From: Ramlibacter sp.
Lineage (GTDB): Bacteria > Pseudomonadota > Gammaproteobacteria > Burkholderiales > Burkholderiaceae_C
Length of the DNA stretch: 6,342 bases
Reading direction: 5' to 3'
Assembly (NCBI GenBank): GCA_021156245.1
Contig: JAJNBO010000159.1
Location: 1 to 6,342, forward strand
Part shown: positions 5,281 through 6,342 of the stretch, one piece after another
Layout: each line of letters starts with the position of its first letter
Numbering within the stretch: the stretch's first letter is position 1
Made by a program: the position numbers and the translations under genes
Notes under the pieces: generated by a model
Databases searched by the model: none
Seen by the model: the letters and a program-made list of their open reading frames with translations, nothing else
Told to the model about the DNA's origin: nothing

Positions 5281-5685
5281 ATGCCGAACCAGGAACAGTC
5301 CCGAGACGGGATCCCGCGCAAGGACGATGACCGCCCGAGCCCCGACCTCCGCAAGGGCGGCGCCACCGAATCCCCCAGCAGCCAGGACTACCGCGGCGAC
5401 GGCCCCGGCAAGATCGGCCTCAACAGCGACGACCAGCCCGACCTCGTGGCGCCCTCCGGCGTCAACGAGCGGGATCACGGCTCCGCGGAGGACGCGCCTT
5501 CCGCCGGCGGCACGCTCGACTTCGACGATGGCACCGACATGGTCCACCCGCGCGGCAAGGTGACCGACGCCGGCCGCACCGCCAACGAGAAGAACCCCAG
5601 CGACGCGGGCGACCTGGGCGCCCCGGGCGCGGGCCTCTCCGACCGCAACGGACCGAGCGATCCCGATGCAAAACGCGGTCGCTAA
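5281..5685 (+). CDS. Acidic, Asp/Gly-rich hydrophilic protein of unknown function
   Basis: This 134-residue protein begins at the ATG with the AAAGGAG site six bases upstream; upstream in-frame starts at 5188 and 5233 would extend it through the leader and shared promoter element and are unlikely. It holds about 22 Asp, 5 Glu, 11 Arg and 6 Lys, so the net charge is near -10, with abundant Gly, Pro, Ser and Asn, no Cys or Trp, and single Tyr and Phe residues. No signal peptide, membrane segment or known domain is visible. It is most likely intrinsically disordered. The style, many short Asp-Gly and Pro turns, resembles the 75-aa protein at 4178-4405. I do not recognise a family. A stress-related or hydration role is a guess from composition. 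Its stop is 22 bases before the hydrolase start, suggesting one operon. Confidence 0.75.
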   Translation: MPNQEQSRDGIPRKDDDRPSPDLRKGGATESPSSQDYRGDGPGKIGLNSDDQPDLVAPSGVNERDHGSAEDAPSAGGTLDFDDGTDMVHPRGKVTDAGRTANEKNPSDAGDLGAPGAGLSDRNGPSDPDAKRGR

Positions 5686-5695
5686 GGCGGCGCGC

Positions 5696-5703
5696 GGAGG
5701 AGG
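5696..5703 (+). promoter_or_regulatory. Ribosome binding site of the alpha/beta hydrolase gene
   Basis: GGAGGAGG is followed four bases later by the ATG at 5708. It is the strongest site in the window and supports this start and good translation of the hydrolase from the shared transcript. Confidence 0.7.
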
Positions 5704-5707
5704 CAAC

Positions 5708-6342
5708 ATGGTTTACGCGATCTTCTCCGCCTCGGTCCTGCTCGCGATCGGCGCGATCTACGCGGGCGCGGTAGGGTGGCTGTGGTTCCGCCAGGAACGC
5801 CTGCTGTTCGAGCCCGACGCGCTGCCGCAGGACGAGCCGATCTGCACCGACACGGACACGCGCGAGTTCTTCGTCGACGTGCCCGGCGCGCGCCTGTCCG
5901 TGGCGCACATGATGCGGCCCAACCCGCGCGGCGTGTTCTTCTTCCTGCACGGCAACTCCGGCAACCTGAAGAAGTGGTTCGTCGAGCTCGACGCCTTCCG
6001 CCAGGCGAACTTCGATGTCGTGATGTTCGACTACCGCGGATTCGGCAAGAGCACCGGCCAGATCGAGAGCGAGGAGCAACTGCGTGCCGACGTCGCGGCG
6101 GTATGGGCGCATTTCGCTCCGGCGTACGAGGGCAAGCGGGTCGTGATCTCCGGCCAGTCGCTGGGCACGGGGTTGGCTGCCGGGCTGGCCGCGCAACTGT
6201 GCTCGGAGGGACACGCGCCGGACCTGACCTTGCTGGTCTCGCCGTACAGCAGCATGCGCGCGCTCGCGGCGGAGCTGTACCCCTGGGTGCCGCTGCAGGT
6301 GCTGCGCTATCCGCTGCACACGCTGGAGCACGCCGCCAAGCT
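5708..6342 (+). CDS. Membrane-anchored alpha/beta hydrolase, BEM46/ABHD13-like (3' end outside window)
   Basis: The frame starts at ATG 5708 and runs off the window without a stop, giving 211 complete codons plus two bases. Residues 2-27 form one hydrophobic segment (Ile, Ala, Leu, Trp), a likely N-terminal membrane anchor, followed by FRQERLLFEP (27-36), which is typical of BEM46/ABHD13-type bacterial hydrolases. The alpha/beta hydrolase core then shows FFFLHGNSGN (77-86; oxyanion-hole HG), VVMFDYRGFGKSTG (104-117), and the nucleophile elbow SGQSLGTG (148-155) with Ser151 as catalytic nucleophile, followed by LVSPYSSM, where family members have 'L.SP+.S'. The acid and His of the triad would lie beyond the window. 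The family consists of serine hydrolases (often esterase-like) whose natural substrate is generally unknown. It lies 22 bases after the acidic-protein gene and is probably cotranscribed with it. Confidence 0.88.
   Translation, partial: MVYAIFSASVLLAIGAIYAGAVGWLWFRQERLLFEPDALPQDEPICTDTDTREFFVDVPGARLSVAHMMRPNPRGVFFFLHGNSGNLKKWFVELDAFRQANFDVVMFDYRGFGKSTGQIESEEQLRADVAAVWAHFAPAYEGKRVVISGQSLGTGLAAGLAAQLCSEGHAPDLTLLVSPYSSMRALAAELYPWVPLQVLRYPLHTLEHAAK

Noticed and set aside
5462..6331. 289-codon minus-strand open frame
   Set aside because: It is antisense to the alpha/beta hydrolase, whose catalytic motifs are intact in the plus frame.

Overview
The window is a stretch of GC-rich (by eye about two-thirds G+C), densely packed bacterial chromosome. 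The codon bias, the DUF4142 and DUF4019 proteins and the overall style fit a betaproteobacterium of the order Burkholderiales, probably Comamonadaceae-like (Ramlibacter or Variovorax type). That placement is an inference from style and needs a database search. I see no mobile element, CRISPR array, tRNA or rRNA.

Layout, left to right. (1) The 3' end of a DUF4142 gene on the plus strand (1-333). (2) Two minus-strand genes: a secreted DUF4019 protein (318-839), whose 3' end overlaps DUF4142 tail to tail, and upstream of it a DUF72/YecE-like TIM-barrel protein (910-1818). (3) Divergent from DUF72, with only 18 bp between the start codons, a complete UvrD/Rep-type superfamily 1 DNA helicase (1837-3906). 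(4) A plus-strand run of small, low-complexity hydrophilic proteins: a basic Ser/Lys/Ala-rich protein of 62 aa (3984-4172) and a Gly/Asp/Ser/Arg-rich protein of 75 aa (4178-4405), followed closely by a tyrosine-phosphatase-family enzyme with an HCTAGKDRTG active site (4427-5125). (5) After a 155-bp regulatory gap, a third hydrophilic protein, acidic and 134 aa (5281-5685), and 22 bp later a membrane-anchored alpha/beta hydrolase of the BEM46/ABHD13 type (5708 to beyond the window end).

The most interesting part is 3907-5710. Three predicted disordered proteins, one strongly positive and one strongly negative, sit among a phosphatase and a membrane hydrolase. The two groups are each preceded by a copy of the same 14-bp element (TCCTACGCNNGTCC, 12 of 14 bases identical) followed 25-27 bp later by a CTA(G/C)A box. 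This looks like a small co-regulated, possibly general-stress or stationary-phase locus. That is a hypothesis from promoter similarity and protein composition, not a demonstrated system. The second point of interest is the very tight DUF72/helicase divergent pair, whose 18-bp spacer holds a pure A/T 9-mer in otherwise GC-rich DNA.

Very long open frames antisense to the helicase and to DUF72 are by-products of high-GC codon bias and are not annotated as genes.
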